64,000 nt of DNA from Osedax fenrisi (GCA_964019155.1 OZ025245.1:17478874-17542873), one strand, 5' to 3'; positions 35,899 through 49,356 are shown, numbered from the stretch's first letter. The notes: generated by a model not told the origin, from the sequence alone. Program-made: numbers and translations.

Positions 35899-36796
35899 TA
35901 TATATATATATATACTTTATTTGGAAACACCGGTTTCCAACTTTTTGAATAAATGTATTATTAAATTTTAAAACTATGTATATAATTTGATATATATGAA
36001 TGATCTCTTTAAAAATCTATAAACGGGCAACTTTTATTTTATAAAACAAAAAAAATCATTTATATATATGGTACGATTTGACTTTTGTGTATGTACGCAT
36101 TTACTTTTTTGTTAGTACGAAATGACTTTGTACGAATTGAATTGCTACGAAATTACAATAACCCTTATTTTATCATCATATTAATTTATCTTATCTATAT
36201 TATTCCTTTATCTCACAAATAAGTGAAATCATGATAATAGTAGATAATATGGTATATAATGAGACATTATTTACTATTATAGATTATAATCAATATATTC
36301 CTATACATTTATTTCGATTACATTATATATTATAAATATAATAATTGAATCAAAAAGATTTATTTGATATCTATTAAAAATAATATATTCCATTCTATTA
36401 TATAATTAATATGTGTTCTATAAAATACTGAGTAATAATTATACAATTAAGAAAAGTTTTTCTATAAGAAATATGGGGAGATTAAATACTATTTTAATAA
36501 AACTACATATTCATCTATTACACATTTTATAATATAAATCTATATATATATATATATATATATATATAACAGCGAAATGTTGTTTATATGTTTATAAATT
36601 TTGTTTATGGTAACACAAATATGTAATAAAATTGCTTGTTAAATAAATATATACTGCACAATTATTTAAATCAAACTATTACACATATCAAATGTACTAT
36701 GAAGTTTAATAATATTGTTATATTTGCATAAACAATTAAAAAAAGTAATGTGAAATATTTCATATTATATTTCATGAGTATGGCTGTATTGTACCA

Positions 36797-36871
<75 letters not shown>

Positions 36872-38399
36872 TAATATTAATATAATACATATTATACACT
36901 TGATTATTATTTGATCCGATCAATATGTACTAGTTTATAATAAACAAACGTCAAATTCATCTTCAAATTCAACTTGAAGATGAGATATATTATTGAGTAT
37001 TTATGGTGATAATGCTCGCGGGATTTTATATAGTTTTATATGTATATAGTAGCCTACTACTAGTTTATATATATTTAGAATATATAATAATGTGAACAAC
37101 CATATTTAAATACGTCAATATTATATTCAATATCCAATATAATATAATATTAAATATTGGATATATTTGCTAAATAAATTTTTAATATGGTTTTTCACAT
37201 TATTAAATTAATAATGAATACATAAATGATGTACGCCATAATATATTTATTTATATATTGATATTAAAGTTATTTAATAATGATGCTTACAATTATATAT
37301 ATATGTATTATAATTATTATAATGATAATAAACTGATAAACTATATAAACAAATAACTATGTAATAATCATTATTATAATTATTATTTATAAATAAATAA
37401 AGACAACTAAATAGTATTAAAAATACTAACTTTATAAGATTATGATTATAATATTTCATTCAAAGACCTTATTATATAATCCAAAACTTTAACAAAATAT
37501 GTTACTTTTATATAATTCAATTAACTCTATCATTTCTAAAGTTTTTTCGATTGAAATATTGAAATAATCTATAATATTAATACGAGTTTAATAATAATTA
37601 GATTAAAATTTAAATATTATTTTAAATAAAATTTATAAACGACGAAAGAAAATGTAACCTATTTTTCTAATATTAATATAAATAGTATAATAATTATATT
37701 GTAATAATATTTGTAATATATATATATAACAATTGAATTCGAAGTGTATGTTCATACTTTATTCTATCTATCGTACTTGATTGCAAAATTATATTGTCTT
37801 AGTAAACTTGATTGTCATACTAGATTATATTTTCTTACTATTCTATCGCATACATGTATCGTACTTAATTGTCGAATTTTGTTATCGGATTATATGTCAT
37901 ACTTATTTGAAAATTAGATTTTCATACTCGATTCGATTTGTCGTACTCGATTTTCGAAATTATTAAAATTAGATTGTAGTAACATACTTTAATTTAAAAC
38001 TAGTTTAATTGATTAGATTATCGAACACAGTTTTTATACTTAATTCGATATATCGTACTATATTGTTGAACTTGTTTATAAATTGATGTTTGAAATTCTT
38101 ATATTGTATAAATAATAATAATAAAACATACCTAAGAATATTTTTTAAATATATATATATTTAAATATTGATTAATTTAAAATGTATTATAATTATAAAA
38201 AACATGACAAAATATATTAGTTATATTTTAATTTTAAATTTTGTAAAGTAAAATAAATAAATAGTTAAACTTATTCAATTAATTTTTAATTTATATTTTC
38301 AACTAGATCCTCTAATAAATTAAAAGCACTCTGTATTACACACTCATAAAACAAATTAATTTGATTATCTATACTATATATGTTGATATTAGGAAATAT
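35899..38399. other. AT-rich DNA with weak repeats
   Basis: Contains a near palindrome TTGGAAACACCGGTTTCCAA at 35927-35946, a long (TA)n at 36805-36866, and degenerate CGTACTTGATTGT-type repeats at 37745-38060. No gene supported; frames at 37274-37459 and 37781-37966 are composition artefacts. Confidence 0.4.
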
Positions 38400-39470
38400 A
38401 TTATTACAATCCCAGTAAACCAATGTGTTAATGTAACGTGCTTAACACCATACATATTTCACGAGTTGAAAACTTTTGATTTTAAAAATGCTCTTAATTC
38501 TTAATCAATATATGGTTTTAGAATATGTTATGGATATATAATATATTTATGATCTAGTTAACTATAATATAATAATAAATGATCTCAAACTTGATTTTTT
38601 TTTAAAAGGTGTCATACTCATAACAAATGTAATGTGTTAAGCACACTCCATTATGCCGAGTTGAGCACCTTTGAATTTCAAAAACTAATAGATGTAAAAT
38701 AATTATTATTTTTAGTATAATATATAATATAATAATTTAATTAACTATAATATAATAAAAAATTATCTCAAACTTATTTTTTTTTGTTCGAATGTGTTAC
38801 ACTCATAACCAATGTAATGTGTTAAGCACACTCCATTATGCTGAGTTGAGAACCTTTTATTTCAAAAAATACTAGATGTAAAATAATTATTATTTTTAGT
38901 ATAATATATATTATAATAATTTAATTAATTATAATATAATAATAAATTATCTCAAACTTAATTTTTTTTCTTCAAAGGTGTTACACTTATAACCAATGTA
39001 ATGTGTTAAGCACATTCCATTGTGATGAGGTGAACACCTTTTATCTCAAAAAATACTAGATGTAAAATAATTATTATTTTTAGTATAATATATATTATAA
39101 TAATTTAATTAACTATAATATAATAATAAATTATCTCAAACTTAATTTTTTTTCTTCAAAGGTGTTACACTCATAACCAATGTAATGTGTTAAGCACACT
39201 CCATTGTGATGAGGTGAACACCTTTTATCTCAAAAACTAATTGATGTCAAATAATTATTATTTTTAGTATAATATATAATATACTAATTTAATTAAATAT
39301 AATATATCTATTATTAGTATCAAACTTGATTTTTTGTCTTCAAAGGTGTCACACTCATAACAAATGTAATGTGTTAAGCACACTCCATTGTTCTGAGTTG
39401 AGCATCTTTTATTTCAAAAAATACTAGATGTCAAATAATTATCATTTTAGACAATATCATAATATATATA
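38400..39470 (+). repeat. Satellite, ~184-bp unit with a GTGTTAAGCAC core
   Basis: GTGTTAAGCACACTCCATT-type cores lie at 38633, 38819, 39004, 39187 and 39371, each preceded by CTCATAACCAATGTAAT and followed by AAAATACTAGATGTAAAATA. A diverged first unit around 38411-38450 has the core inverted (GTGCTTAACACC) next to TCCCAGTAAACCAATGTG. The same core and end sequence occur, reversed, at 44829-45385. Confidence 0.92.
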
Positions 39471-39655
39471 TATATATAACTAGTAACCTATTCAAATAAT
39501 ATTAATATTATTAATCGATTTATTAAGTAGAAAAATTATTATATATTAAAATATAATATATAGATATATATTATATATAATATATATATATATATATATA
39601 TTAAAAAAACATAATTATATATATTGTAAAAAATATAAAAAAAGTAATGCCATGG

Positions 39656-39748
39656 CATGTATGGTGGGGATTCGAACTACAATGTTCTGTGTGTAAACTA
39701 CATGTATGACTAATGCATCACGCTAGCCGTCTTGGCCAACTGACTTAT
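39656..39748 (-). repeat. tRNA-derived SINE head
   Basis: On the minus strand TGGCCAAGACGG (39738-39727) fits the Pol III A box and GTTCGAATCC (39677-39668) fits the B box. The sequence resembles a type II tRNA, but acceptor arms do not pair and the anticodon stem has a mismatch with C after the anticodon. A degenerate tRNA-derived SINE is more likely than a functional tRNA. Confidence 0.55.
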
Positions 39749-40896
39749 TATAAATTTAGATTTATATTTATTAAATGAGTAATAGTTATAATTTAATTAT
39801 TAAGAAAAATAGAATATATAGATAAATACTAATGTTAATTTTTGATATCTATTATAATTCGTAATACAACAGTTTACTTATAATGGTGTTATCTTATTAT
39901 ATATGTATACCCTTCACGTTAATAATATGTTTTATATATGAACAAAATTAGTTAATTAATTTTAGAAAAAATAATTAGCTTACATACTTTAATAATTTAC
40001 TTATCTTTTTATATTATTATACTTATATAATTAATATATTGTTATATAGTTAATATAGTTAATAATTGTAGTTAATATTTTTTTAAATAGTATACTAATT
40101 CTTATTTATATATTATTTATTTATTATTAAAATATTTTAAATATAATAAACCTAAATAAATAATATATATTGTTTATAAATCAATTAAACGAGTTTTTAG
40201 AAATTCAATAAAATGTAATAATGAATATTTAAATTATTATTCTAAAATGATTCTTTATTATTAAATTAAAAATAAATTAAATCATGTGAATAATGTAATA
40301 TATATATACAAATATGAATACGAGTTTATATATATTTATCAATACGAATGGTGTATACGTATATTTGTATAAATGCATTATTGCATATATACAACATGTA
40401 TTACATGCATAGATTTATAGTTTACACTTGTAAACTATAAATCTATGATTACATGTATATATGTTATTCATTCAGATTTTATTTTCATGTGCACTATACC
40501 GTATAATGAATTCTAGGGACGCACGGCGTGCGTCGCACACCTTGCGCGCCACGATTGAACTATTTAAAGTTATTTAATTTTTGCCTACCATCCGTACAAT
40601 GCTAACCATATATATAATGATAAGTATATCAATTTATACGTGCTCAATATTAATTTTTTAATATATATATATTTATATATATGTATATATACATATAAAT
40701 ATTATTAATTTATTTATGTACATTTATTTAATAAATGTGATTTGAATTATTATTAATTAATTAAAATATGTCATTATTAAATTTGTCAAATAAAAAGAAA
40801 TATTAGTGGTATTATGGATAATTAAAGAAAATTATGTTAGTATTTATTTATTTATCACAAATTATTAATAATTAATAAAATACATACATTATGTAG
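39749..40896. other. AT-rich DNA with a long hairpin
   Basis: Apart from the hairpin at 40408 and a GC-rich island at 40513-40553 (GACGCAC-GGC-GTGCGTC hairpin, CACCTTGCGCGCCACG), nothing is recognisable. Confidence 0.4.
40408..40447. repeat. Perfect 18-bp stem hairpin
   Basis: CATAGATTTATAGTTTAC (40408-40425), loop ACTT, then its exact reverse complement (40430-40447). ACATG..CATGT extends it imperfectly outward. Could be a miniature palindromic element or a structured RNA. Confidence 0.85.
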
Positions 40897-40980
40897 GTTT
40901 TGTATACAAGATGGCTTAAGAATGCAAATAATCAGAAAGCATTGGATATTATTATTAAATCATGCCAGATAGTGTATTAA
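40897..40980 (+). other. Exon-like island
   Basis: Follows an acceptor-like CATTATGTAG (ending 40896). The frame LYTRWLKNANNQKALDIII, then KSCQIVY, ends at TAA 40978-40980. Similar in layout (W(L/I), N, I(I/M)xK) to the second exon at 44579. No donor or upstream exon was identified. Confidence 0.25.
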
Positions 40981-41090
40981 GAATATTGGATGAATTATGA
41001 AATTTTTAAACCGAAAAATCAAATTCAGTTAGTCAATAATATAATAAATAGTGTATTTATAAAGTTATACCAATTACATAAAAATAATTA

Positions 41091-41127
<37 letters not shown>

Positions 41128-43027
41128 GCGCGTGTGTTTATCTAATATAAATCATATTGTATTTTTAATTTTGAAAAACTTTACATGGTTTATCTTGAAA
41201 TAATTAATTTGCACTAACGATGCATGTATAAAGGCTATGCATATAATAACTATACCGATTGAGCCTTCAGTGTTAATCAAGTTTTGTATATGTATGTGTG
41301 TGTATATGTGTGTGTGTGTTTATATGTATATGTATGTGTATACATGTTTGTGTGTATATGTATATGTATGTGTATTTGTATTGTAAATTATTAGAGATAA
41401 TATATATATATATATATTGATCATATTTACTGGTGACAATATAGTTGATGACTTTATATAGAATAATCAATTATATTTTGTAATATAGTATAAATATACA
41501 TGATTAAATATAATATATAAATTATATAATACAACCACTGAATAATGATAAGGATTGTAATAATGAAATATGTATAGAATATTATTATAAAATTAATTTA
41601 ATATTAAAATCAATGTGTAAACAATATTAAATCCTTTGATGTGTTTATAATTTAATTATACTTATTTTTACATAATTATCATTTTTTTTAGATATTTATA
41701 TATATTATATGTGTATATTATGTTTATATTGTATATTATGTGTATATTATGTTTATATATAGTGTATATTATAAACTCATAATTTGTATTATACATTTTA
41801 TAAAACTAAATATTTTATATAAATATTATAATATAACTTTAAATTGTAATAATTTATGATTTAATATAATAATTGGTATTATAGGGATAGTACAATATTT
41901 TATATATGCAAACATTACTTATATAATAGAGTTGTACAGTAGAAAGTTATTGAAAGTAGATTAAATTATTAGTTATATGTTAACTATACAATAAATTAGT
42001 GCATAAGCAATACCATAATACATATTTAATTGGTTTGTATAAAAATCACAATTTATTGTAAGTAAGCTATATAATTTAAAGTAAGCTTTGATATTTTAAT
42101 TAAACGAACTTGATGAAATAGTATGAATATATAGATGATAGTGGGGATGATACAGTATTAATTGGATAAAAGTTTTTAAAATAACAAATATATATATAAC
42201 TATAAATATATATATATATATATATATTTATATACTTATCCCTATTTATACACTTATATAGGTCCTTATTTTCTTAAATAATGTACTCAACTTAAAACTA
42301 TTAGTAAAATTGTCATAAATTAAATATATTATTATTGAGAATAAATTAGAGCTATAGGTACTAACAATTAATGTATATAATACAAATTAATTAAAAATAT
42401 TAAATATACAGTGACCAGTAACTTTTTTAAAAGACCATCTATTTCAACATCTATTTATGTGTAATATTTAAATGAACATGAGTCACGCATGCAAATAAAA
42501 TAACTATAACATAAATTAAATAACTCTTAAAAATTAAATAACATTTTAACTATTATATAATTTAATTAGCGATTTAAATTAAATAAACTAAATATTAAAA
42601 AAAACTATCTACATTATTATATAATCAAATTAGCGTCTATAGTATTATTGATATAGCCACTCCTACATACGAATATATATATATATATATATATATCATA
42701 TTTCATATTTATATTGAAATACTATTATTATAATATATTAAGTATAATTAATGAAATATTAATATGTAAATTCTTAAAAACCTAAGTAAGAAATATTCAT
42801 GATATACTATTGGAAGTGTTGACAAGGCCAACATACCACTGACAATTATGACTTTTAAGTGTGTTTAAACTATTCAATTAGATGTATAGAGTAATATTTG
42901 TTTATATTTTATATGTATATGATTATAATATTTATTTATATTCATAATATTAATTATAATATATCATAGATAAACCATGCTCTTAATTTGATAATATATA
43001 ATAATTCAAGAATAAGGAATTTAAAAA
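40981..43027. other. AT-rich DNA with weak exon-like snippets
   Basis: At 41885 an acceptor-like TTATAG is followed by DSTIFYICKHYLYNRVVQ and a stop at 41940. At 42813-42860 the frame GSVDKANIPLTIMTFKCV is open before TAA. Neither can be tied to a gene. A TG-rich microsatellite lies at 41285-41380. Confidence 0.3.
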
Positions 43028-44235
43028 AAATATAAATCAAATAAATATATCACTAATGCATATGTTAATTTCATATATTGTTTAATATTGTGCATGGTTT
43101 ATGTTATATAATATAGTTAATACTAGTAGTAAATTACTACTAGTAATACTATTGCTACTAATATTAAATGATACAATAGTATTTAATATAAATAAGTATG
43201 AATATGAATATATCTATATATAACATTATAATATTGTAAACATAATTGTAACTAAATATAAATATGAATATGAATATATCTATATATAACATTATAATAT
43301 TGTAAACATAATTTTAACTAAATATATAAACATCTAAGGATTTTAATAATTGGTACCATTATATTTTTAATATTAAGTTTTATAATTATATTCTATATAT
43401 ATATATATATATATATACTAAAGTACAAAATACAAAATAGTTCAGTATTATAATCCATTATCATTATTCAGTGATTTTATAGTATATTAATCATGTACAT
43501 TTGTATTATCACAAACACTGTATTTTAATAATTGTAAACTATATTTACTAATATTATACAGGAAGAGTATTGAATACGTCTAAATAAGAGGAGTATGGAT
43601 CATAGTATTTCTGCAATGATGGCAGAAATAGCCTGTAAGTCTATCTTATATTCAAGATGCATACAACGTGAATATAAGAATCTTAGAGGAACAAAAATAC
43701 ATGGATACAATGTGAGTTAGTAGCAATGATATATATATATATATACATATATTTATATTACAACCTATGATATAATTACAACTTAGTATAAATGTAAAAA
43801 TTATAATAAAACTATTGAAGGCATAGTATGTAGAATGAAGGACATTTTTTAAAATATAAATCAAATAAATATATAACTAATGTATATGTTAATTTCATAT
43901 ATTGTTTAATATTGTTCATGGTTTATTATATATATAATATAGTTAATACTAGTATTAATACTATTTATACTAACATTAAATGATACAATAGTATTTAATA
44001 TAAATTAATATGAATATGAATATATCTATATATAACATTATAATATTGTAAACAGAATGTTAATTAAATTATAAACATCTAAGGATTTTTTATAATTTGT
44101 ACCAATATAATTTTAATATTAAGTTTTATAATTATATATATATATATAGTATACTAAAGAAGTACTAAATACAAAATATTTCAATATTATAATCCAATAT
44201 CATAACTCAGTGATTTTATAGTATATTAATAATGT
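43028..44235 (+). repeat. Direct duplication of ~400-470 bp, 824 bp apart
   Basis: 43028-43495 and 43852-44235 align along their length (TAATTTCATATATTGTTTAA, AATGATACAATAGTATTTAA, ACATCTAAGGATTTT, TCAGTGATTTTATAGTATAT). The first copy also contains a ~62-bp tandem duplication (about 43194-43318). The second copy lies inside the proposed intron of the two-exon gene. Confidence 0.85.
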
Positions 44236-44682
44236 ATATTTACATCACACACATACACGCACAAATCCATACATACATATATTAAATTGATGCATTTTCA
44301 CAAATAATATAATTCATGTATGCTTAATAATTTAAATATGTATTTTATATTTTCATTCCCACATATAGAAGAATTAAGTCTATTTATGAATATAGTACAC
44401 CTAATGAACTTGTAATCTTGTTTTTTTAATTGAAATATATTTATGTATGTTATACAACTTATATACCTTATGTTATACTATTTAAAAATAAAAATAAAAT
44501 GTTACCTGCATAGTAATCTTAATATGTGAAACATATATACTATATATATATATATAATAATTTATATATATTATTTAGGGGCAACATGGATACTTCATGA
44601 AAACGAAGATTTAATTAATATTATGAAAACTGTCGATCAATGTCTTAGAAACTGTAAAAGGAAAAAGAAAGAAAATAATTGA
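43595..44682 (+). CDS. Putative two-exon small gene, 47 residues
   Basis: I do not recognise the product. Exon 1: ATG 43595, 13 codons (MDHSISAMMAEIA) plus one base, then GTAAGT at 43635. An acceptor-like ATTATACAG at 43553-43561 suggests a spliced 5' UTR. Exon 2: after TTATTTAG (44571-44578) the frame is restored exactly, the split codon giving Trp. It runs WATWILHENEDLINIMKT, VDQCLRNCKRKKKENN to TGA at 44680-44682. The result is a short helix-prone segment with two Cys and a basic tail. Support: correct phase, a consensus donor, and codon-like composition in AT-rich DNA. Against: small size and no known homologue. The 944-bp intron holds a duplicated block. A similar pattern (HESNESIPKVMDELTHC) occurs at 50765. 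Confidence 0.35.
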
Positions 44683-44828
44683 TTTTAAAAATAAATATGT
44701 AAACTTTTTATTTACTTTTTCAATTAATATTATTTATTATGTACTTATTCATTAATATTAATAAATCTAAATAAATCTAAATATAAATATTTCAAGATAT
44801 ATTATAGGTGCAAATAAAAGTTAAAATA

Positions 44829-45385
44829 ATGTGTGCTTTACACGTAACTATTGGATGTGCTTAACACGTTACAATGATATGTGCTTAACACGTAACTATG
44901 GGAGGTGCTTAACACGTTACAATGATAAGTGCTTAACACGTTACAATAATGTGTGCTTAACACGTTACAATGATAGGTGCTTAACACGTTACACTTATAT
45001 GTGCTTAACACGTTATAACGGTAGGTGCTTAATACGTAAATATGGGATGTGCTTAACACGTTATAATGGTAGGTGCTTAACACGTAAATATGTGATGTGC
45101 TTAACACGGTACACTAATAGATGCTTAGCACATTACAATGGTTTGTGTTTAACACGTTATAAAGATTGGTGCTCAACACGTTACCAATATTGGTGTTGAA
45201 CACGTTATAATGGAAGGTACTTAACACGTTATTATGGATGGTGCTTAACATATTACATTTGTTTGTGCTAAACACAAAATTGTGGTTGGTGCTTAACACC
45301 AACAAAAAAAGTAGCCGATTTTGTGTGCTTAACACCAACCAATGTTATGTGTTAAGCACGTTATTTTTAACACAGTGGTTTACTG
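44829..45385 (+). repeat. Minisatellite, 24-bp unit with the GTGCTTAACAC core
   Basis: About 20 units of GTGCTTAACACGTTACAATG plus four bases. The core is the reverse complement of GTGTTAAGCAC, the core of the 38.4-39.5 kb satellite. The array ends with an inverted core (GTGTTAAGCACG at 45351) and a tail whose reverse complement (TCCCAGTAAACCACTGTG) matches 38406-38425. Because 24 is divisible by three, frames stay open on both strands; these are not genes. Confidence 0.93.
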
Positions 45386-45949
45386 GGAATGTATTTTATA
45401 ATATACACTATGTTATTTCTATTAATATAAGTCTTAATTAACGCATATATCTATATCGTAGTATAGGTTTTATAATAAAACTATTATTCTAAAATATTCT
45501 ATGATTATAAGCGAATACAATTTGAAATGTTACATAAAAATGATCGTTATTTCCGAATTATTATAAAAGTATTTTCTTTGTATTCGATTGAAGTTGCATA
45601 AATATAAATAAAAATAGTTTTTAATAATTATCGATCTATCATAATTATCTTAATATGTAATTTGATATTAGTGACTTTCACTTATATATATGGATAAGAA
45701 TAAGGATAAGGATAAGGATAATTTATTATTGCAAACAAATTTGATTTTTAACAATAAATGGCTAAACAAAATAGTCAAATTGACTTTCGAGGTGTTTGGC
45801 CAGAGTAAATAATAATGCAATTAAATATTATACATTCAAATATGTGTGTATAGAAGGATAATCAAAGAGAATATATAAGTGAAGGAAGCTTCGGGGTTGC
45901 CCAAATCCCATATGGGTAGCCCACACCCAGGAGTGTAATACTCAGTGAT
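45386..45949. other. AT-rich DNA and a possible LINE 3' junction
   Basis: The patch at 45885-45945 (GGTTGCCCAAATCCCATATG.., GCCCACACCCAGG) is GC-richer and adjoins the LINE 3' end. It may be the target DNA or part of the element. Confidence 0.3.
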
Positions 45950-47838
45950 TTATTTAGCGTTTCAAACAATCAGAAATATAATCCCTATGTTAATCCATCT
46001 GAAATATATAATAACAATTAATAAACAATTTACATATTAGTAATTCATAATAATAAATAAATAATCACGGAGCTTAATAAAAGAAAACAAATAAAATAAA
46101 AATAATGTCTTTGAGGATCTGTTCCACTTCAATCAATCAGCTTGAATAGTTACCATTAGTCCATCAAACATGTCAAATAAAATATAATTAGTAAATAGCT
46201 AGGTAAGAAATTTTTAATTTTTTTATAAATAACATAATAGGTTTTATAATTTTTAATTTGTTACTTAGATTATTCCATTATTGAATACTTGCATAATGTA
46301 CAGCATAACAACTAATATTAATTCTACATTTCGGTATAATAAATCTATTTTTAGCGCTAGTACAACTGTTTGAACAAAGTACAAACTGTTGTAATAGTTT
46401 AGTTCTATAGACTCTATTAAAAGCTTAATGTGTATTTTTTAATAATGTGACTTTATCAAGTCATATATTTTCAATATATTATATCTTTTATAAATAAAGT
46501 TGATATTAGTTCTCTGGGGTAGTTTATAAATACATTTAAGTACCTTGTTTTGTATTACAATAATTTTGTATACTACTTATTTATAATTAGAGCCCCATGA
46601 CGAACAACAATAACTTAATCTAGAGTGGAATAGTGCGTTATATAATAAAATTAATGATTTTATATTAATTTTATTACGCAGTTTATAAAAGACAGCTACA
46701 ATTCAAAATAAATTGGAGGCTAATAAAGTAATATACGGTTTCCAAGAAAGTTTATTATCAATGATGATACCAAGAAATTTAAATTCATTTTGACATTTAA
46801 TAATTATTCCATTTAATGAAATATTGAAAATATAAGGTTTATGTTGACCAAATATAGTATAAGAAGTTTTAATTAAATTTAATGATAGTTTATTGTAACA
46901 TAACCATGATTAAATATAACCAATATATTTATTAGCTTTTGACTCCAAATATCGATACATCTTTATCCGCGAATACTAAGGTCGTGTCGTCAGCAAATAA
47001 GATAAAACCATTGTCGTTCATAACGTTAGATATATCATTATATATAACAAGAACAACAATGGTCCCAATACGGAGCCTTGTGGAACACTCATATTAATAC
47101 CTAGTAAATTTGAATTACATTTCTGATAACATACATATTGTATTCTACTTGTTAGATAACTGCATAATAGATCTAGAGTTATATCTCTAATACCAAAGTA
47201 AGATAACTTATTTAATATATTCGTATTTAAAGTATCAAATGCTTTTTTTAAATCAATTGATACTGCGAGACAATTAACATTGTTATCTAAATTGTTAACT
47301 AGTATATCATTTAAATTATAAATTGCACCAGCAGTAGATCTATTTGACTTGAACCAAATTGATTACAGTTTAATACATTATTTTTATTAATGTAGGCATT
47401 TAGACGAGATTTTATTATTTTTTCTAAAATCTTTGAAATTTGTGGTAAGAAAGATATAGGTCCATAATTTCCTAATATATATTTTTTACCACTCTTATAT
47501 AATACAATGATTTTAGAAATTTTAAGACAATTTGGAAAATAACCATCTAAGATACACTTATTAAAAATATGTGTTAGGGGAATTGCAATGAATTTACTTA
47601 TTAGTTTTATATAACTCATACTAATTTCGTAAAAATATTGAGTAAAGCTATTTTTAGAGTTTGCTATTATTTCTAAAACACCATTTACTGAAGTAGGCTG
47701 AAAGAAAATAGATGACGGTATAGACTTTTGTTTTTTATAATTTGTAATAGTAGCCATCGACTCAATAAATATATATATATCGACCCAAGTTATCATTGAA
47801 TATATTAAAATAAAATGGAATACTATTAATTCATTCAA
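45950..47838 (-). pseudogene. Minus-strand LINE ORF2, RT to C-terminus, frameshifted
   Basis: Non-LTR reverse transcriptase with most RT motifs present across several frames. From about 47720: PSSIFFQPTSVNGVLEII, LTHIFNKCILDGYFPNCLKI, LGNYGPISFLPQISKILEKI, NQFGSSQ. After a frameshift near 47312: NCLAVSIDLKKAFDTLN, MSVPQGSVLGPLLFLL and FILFADDTTLVFAD (47050-46960). Then NKLSLNLIKTSYTIFG, FKFLGIIIDNKLSW, LLYNALFHSRLSYCCSSWGS, a stop near 46585, and the post-RT RFIIPKCRINISCYAVHYA and WNNLSN near 46270. There is no endonuclease upstream, so it is 5'-truncated. The 3' UTR probably runs to about 45950 (AATAAATCACTGAG on the minus strand). The catalytic FADD is retained, but frameshifts and stops disable it. 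Confidence 0.88.
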
Positions 47839-48536
47839 TACTTTATAATATTTTTAAATGTTATTTATATTTGATATCCTAATATAGTAAATACGACAAA
47901 ATCTGCAATTATTAATGATGATATGGAAATTCTATATATAATATGTTAGTAATAATTCCAATATAATGTCTTAATATATCATCAAATATTTATTAAATGT
48001 AATATAATTAATATGTATTAAAATTAATACATACATTTACAATTAAACAGGTATTATAATAATTTTTTGTATCATATTATGTTATATTGTATATAATATG
48101 ACACGTATTAAAGATAAAAGGTTATATATGTATATATTTAATAAATTATATATTACATATTTTCAAGTTATATACACAAATTATATCCTTGATTATCCTA
48201 TTGATAATATCACCTCCATCCTATATATTATACAATAAATTTAATAAATATTAAATATAATGATAAATATAATGAGCTGTAAGCGAAACACCTTTTTAAA
48301 TTACATTATGTTTTACATTGGATTTTGTTATCAAGTTAATTTTAAGTTCTTTAATTAAAATCCTAGAATTAATATAAATAATATTTAACAATTTAATAAT
48401 TAGTAGATTCAATTATATCGATAACAAAAATATAATTAATTATCAACATATTTAAACGTTATTTGAAGAAATGTAGAATCACAAATGTTAATATAATAAT
48501 TGATATTAAACGTTTTAAATTCCAGTCATAAATACA

Positions 48537-48569
<33 letters not shown>

Positions 48570-49061
48570 TAAAATTATTAAATTTGAATTATATATATAT
48601 ACATATATGAAATAACTATTTGCGTTAGCAAGCATTACGAGATTAAATTGTTTATGGAATTTTATTTTTAGAATTAATTGGCGTTTATATTTTTTTCTTC
48701 ATTTTATCACCTAAGGACATTACTTATTAAAATGACAAATAAAATGATATCACTTAATGAGAGCGACTTCATATGTACATTAGAAATATTTATCATAAGA
48801 TAACCAAAATAAAACTATATAAAATATTCTTTAATTGTTTTCATAAATTATAATGTTATTAATTCTAATAATTATACATTTTTATTACAAAAAAATAAAT
48901 GTATATTGTATTTTAATAAGAAATTATATAATATATATATATATATTATAGGAGACTAATTAATTGTAAATAATGTGTTATTGTTTTATTTAAATATAGG
49001 AATACTTAGTATATTTATTAATTTTATATATATATAATAATAATATTTATATTTATTGAAA

Positions 49062-49103
<42 letters not shown>

Positions 49104-49289
49104 TAATTATAATACAAATAGCGGATATAAATGGACCCCTAAAGAAGAATAGACTTATACATGTTATGAATAACTGTAAGGGGCCCGGATAATACAATAC
49201 AAATAGTAACATTCTTATCTTCTTGTGTTTTGTTTTATCGTTTTATCGTATATGAATTTCTTGATAAACAAAAAAGAAAAATGATAACT
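47839..49289. other. AT-rich DNA, nothing firm
   Basis: At 49125-49200 the minus strand carries CCGGGCCCCTTACAG.. and ..TTAGGGGTCCATTT, resembling a LINE 3' UTR, but no coding part adjoins. (TA)n runs lie at 48543-48567 and 49064-49099. Confidence 0.35.
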
Positions 49290-49356
49290 GCCTTGATGCT
49301 AACCCGGGATATCTGGCTTGCTAGATTTTGGTTGTCATGCTGAGCTAAAGATCCCA
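49290..49356 (-). repeat. Possible degraded tRNA-derived SINE head
   Basis: On the minus strand GGATCTTTAGCTCAGCATG has an A-box-like TAGCTCAGCATG (one mismatch), followed about 40 bp on by CCCGGGTTAGCATC, a poor B box. Weak: the B box is broken and no cloverleaf forms. Confidence 0.3.

Noticed and set aside
39656..39748. Functional tRNA gene
   Set aside because: Both Pol III boxes are present but acceptor stem pairing fails and the anticodon arm is imperfect; a SINE head is a better reading.
44829..45385. CRISPR-like appearance of the 24-bp repeats
   Set aside because: There are no unique spacers of constant length and no cas genes, and the DNA is eukaryotic; this is a minisatellite.
44831..45441. 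Open frames on both strands across the 24-bp array (CLTRYND-type repeats)
   Set aside because: The repeat period is a multiple of three, so frames stay open on either strand; nothing protein-like beyond the repeat.
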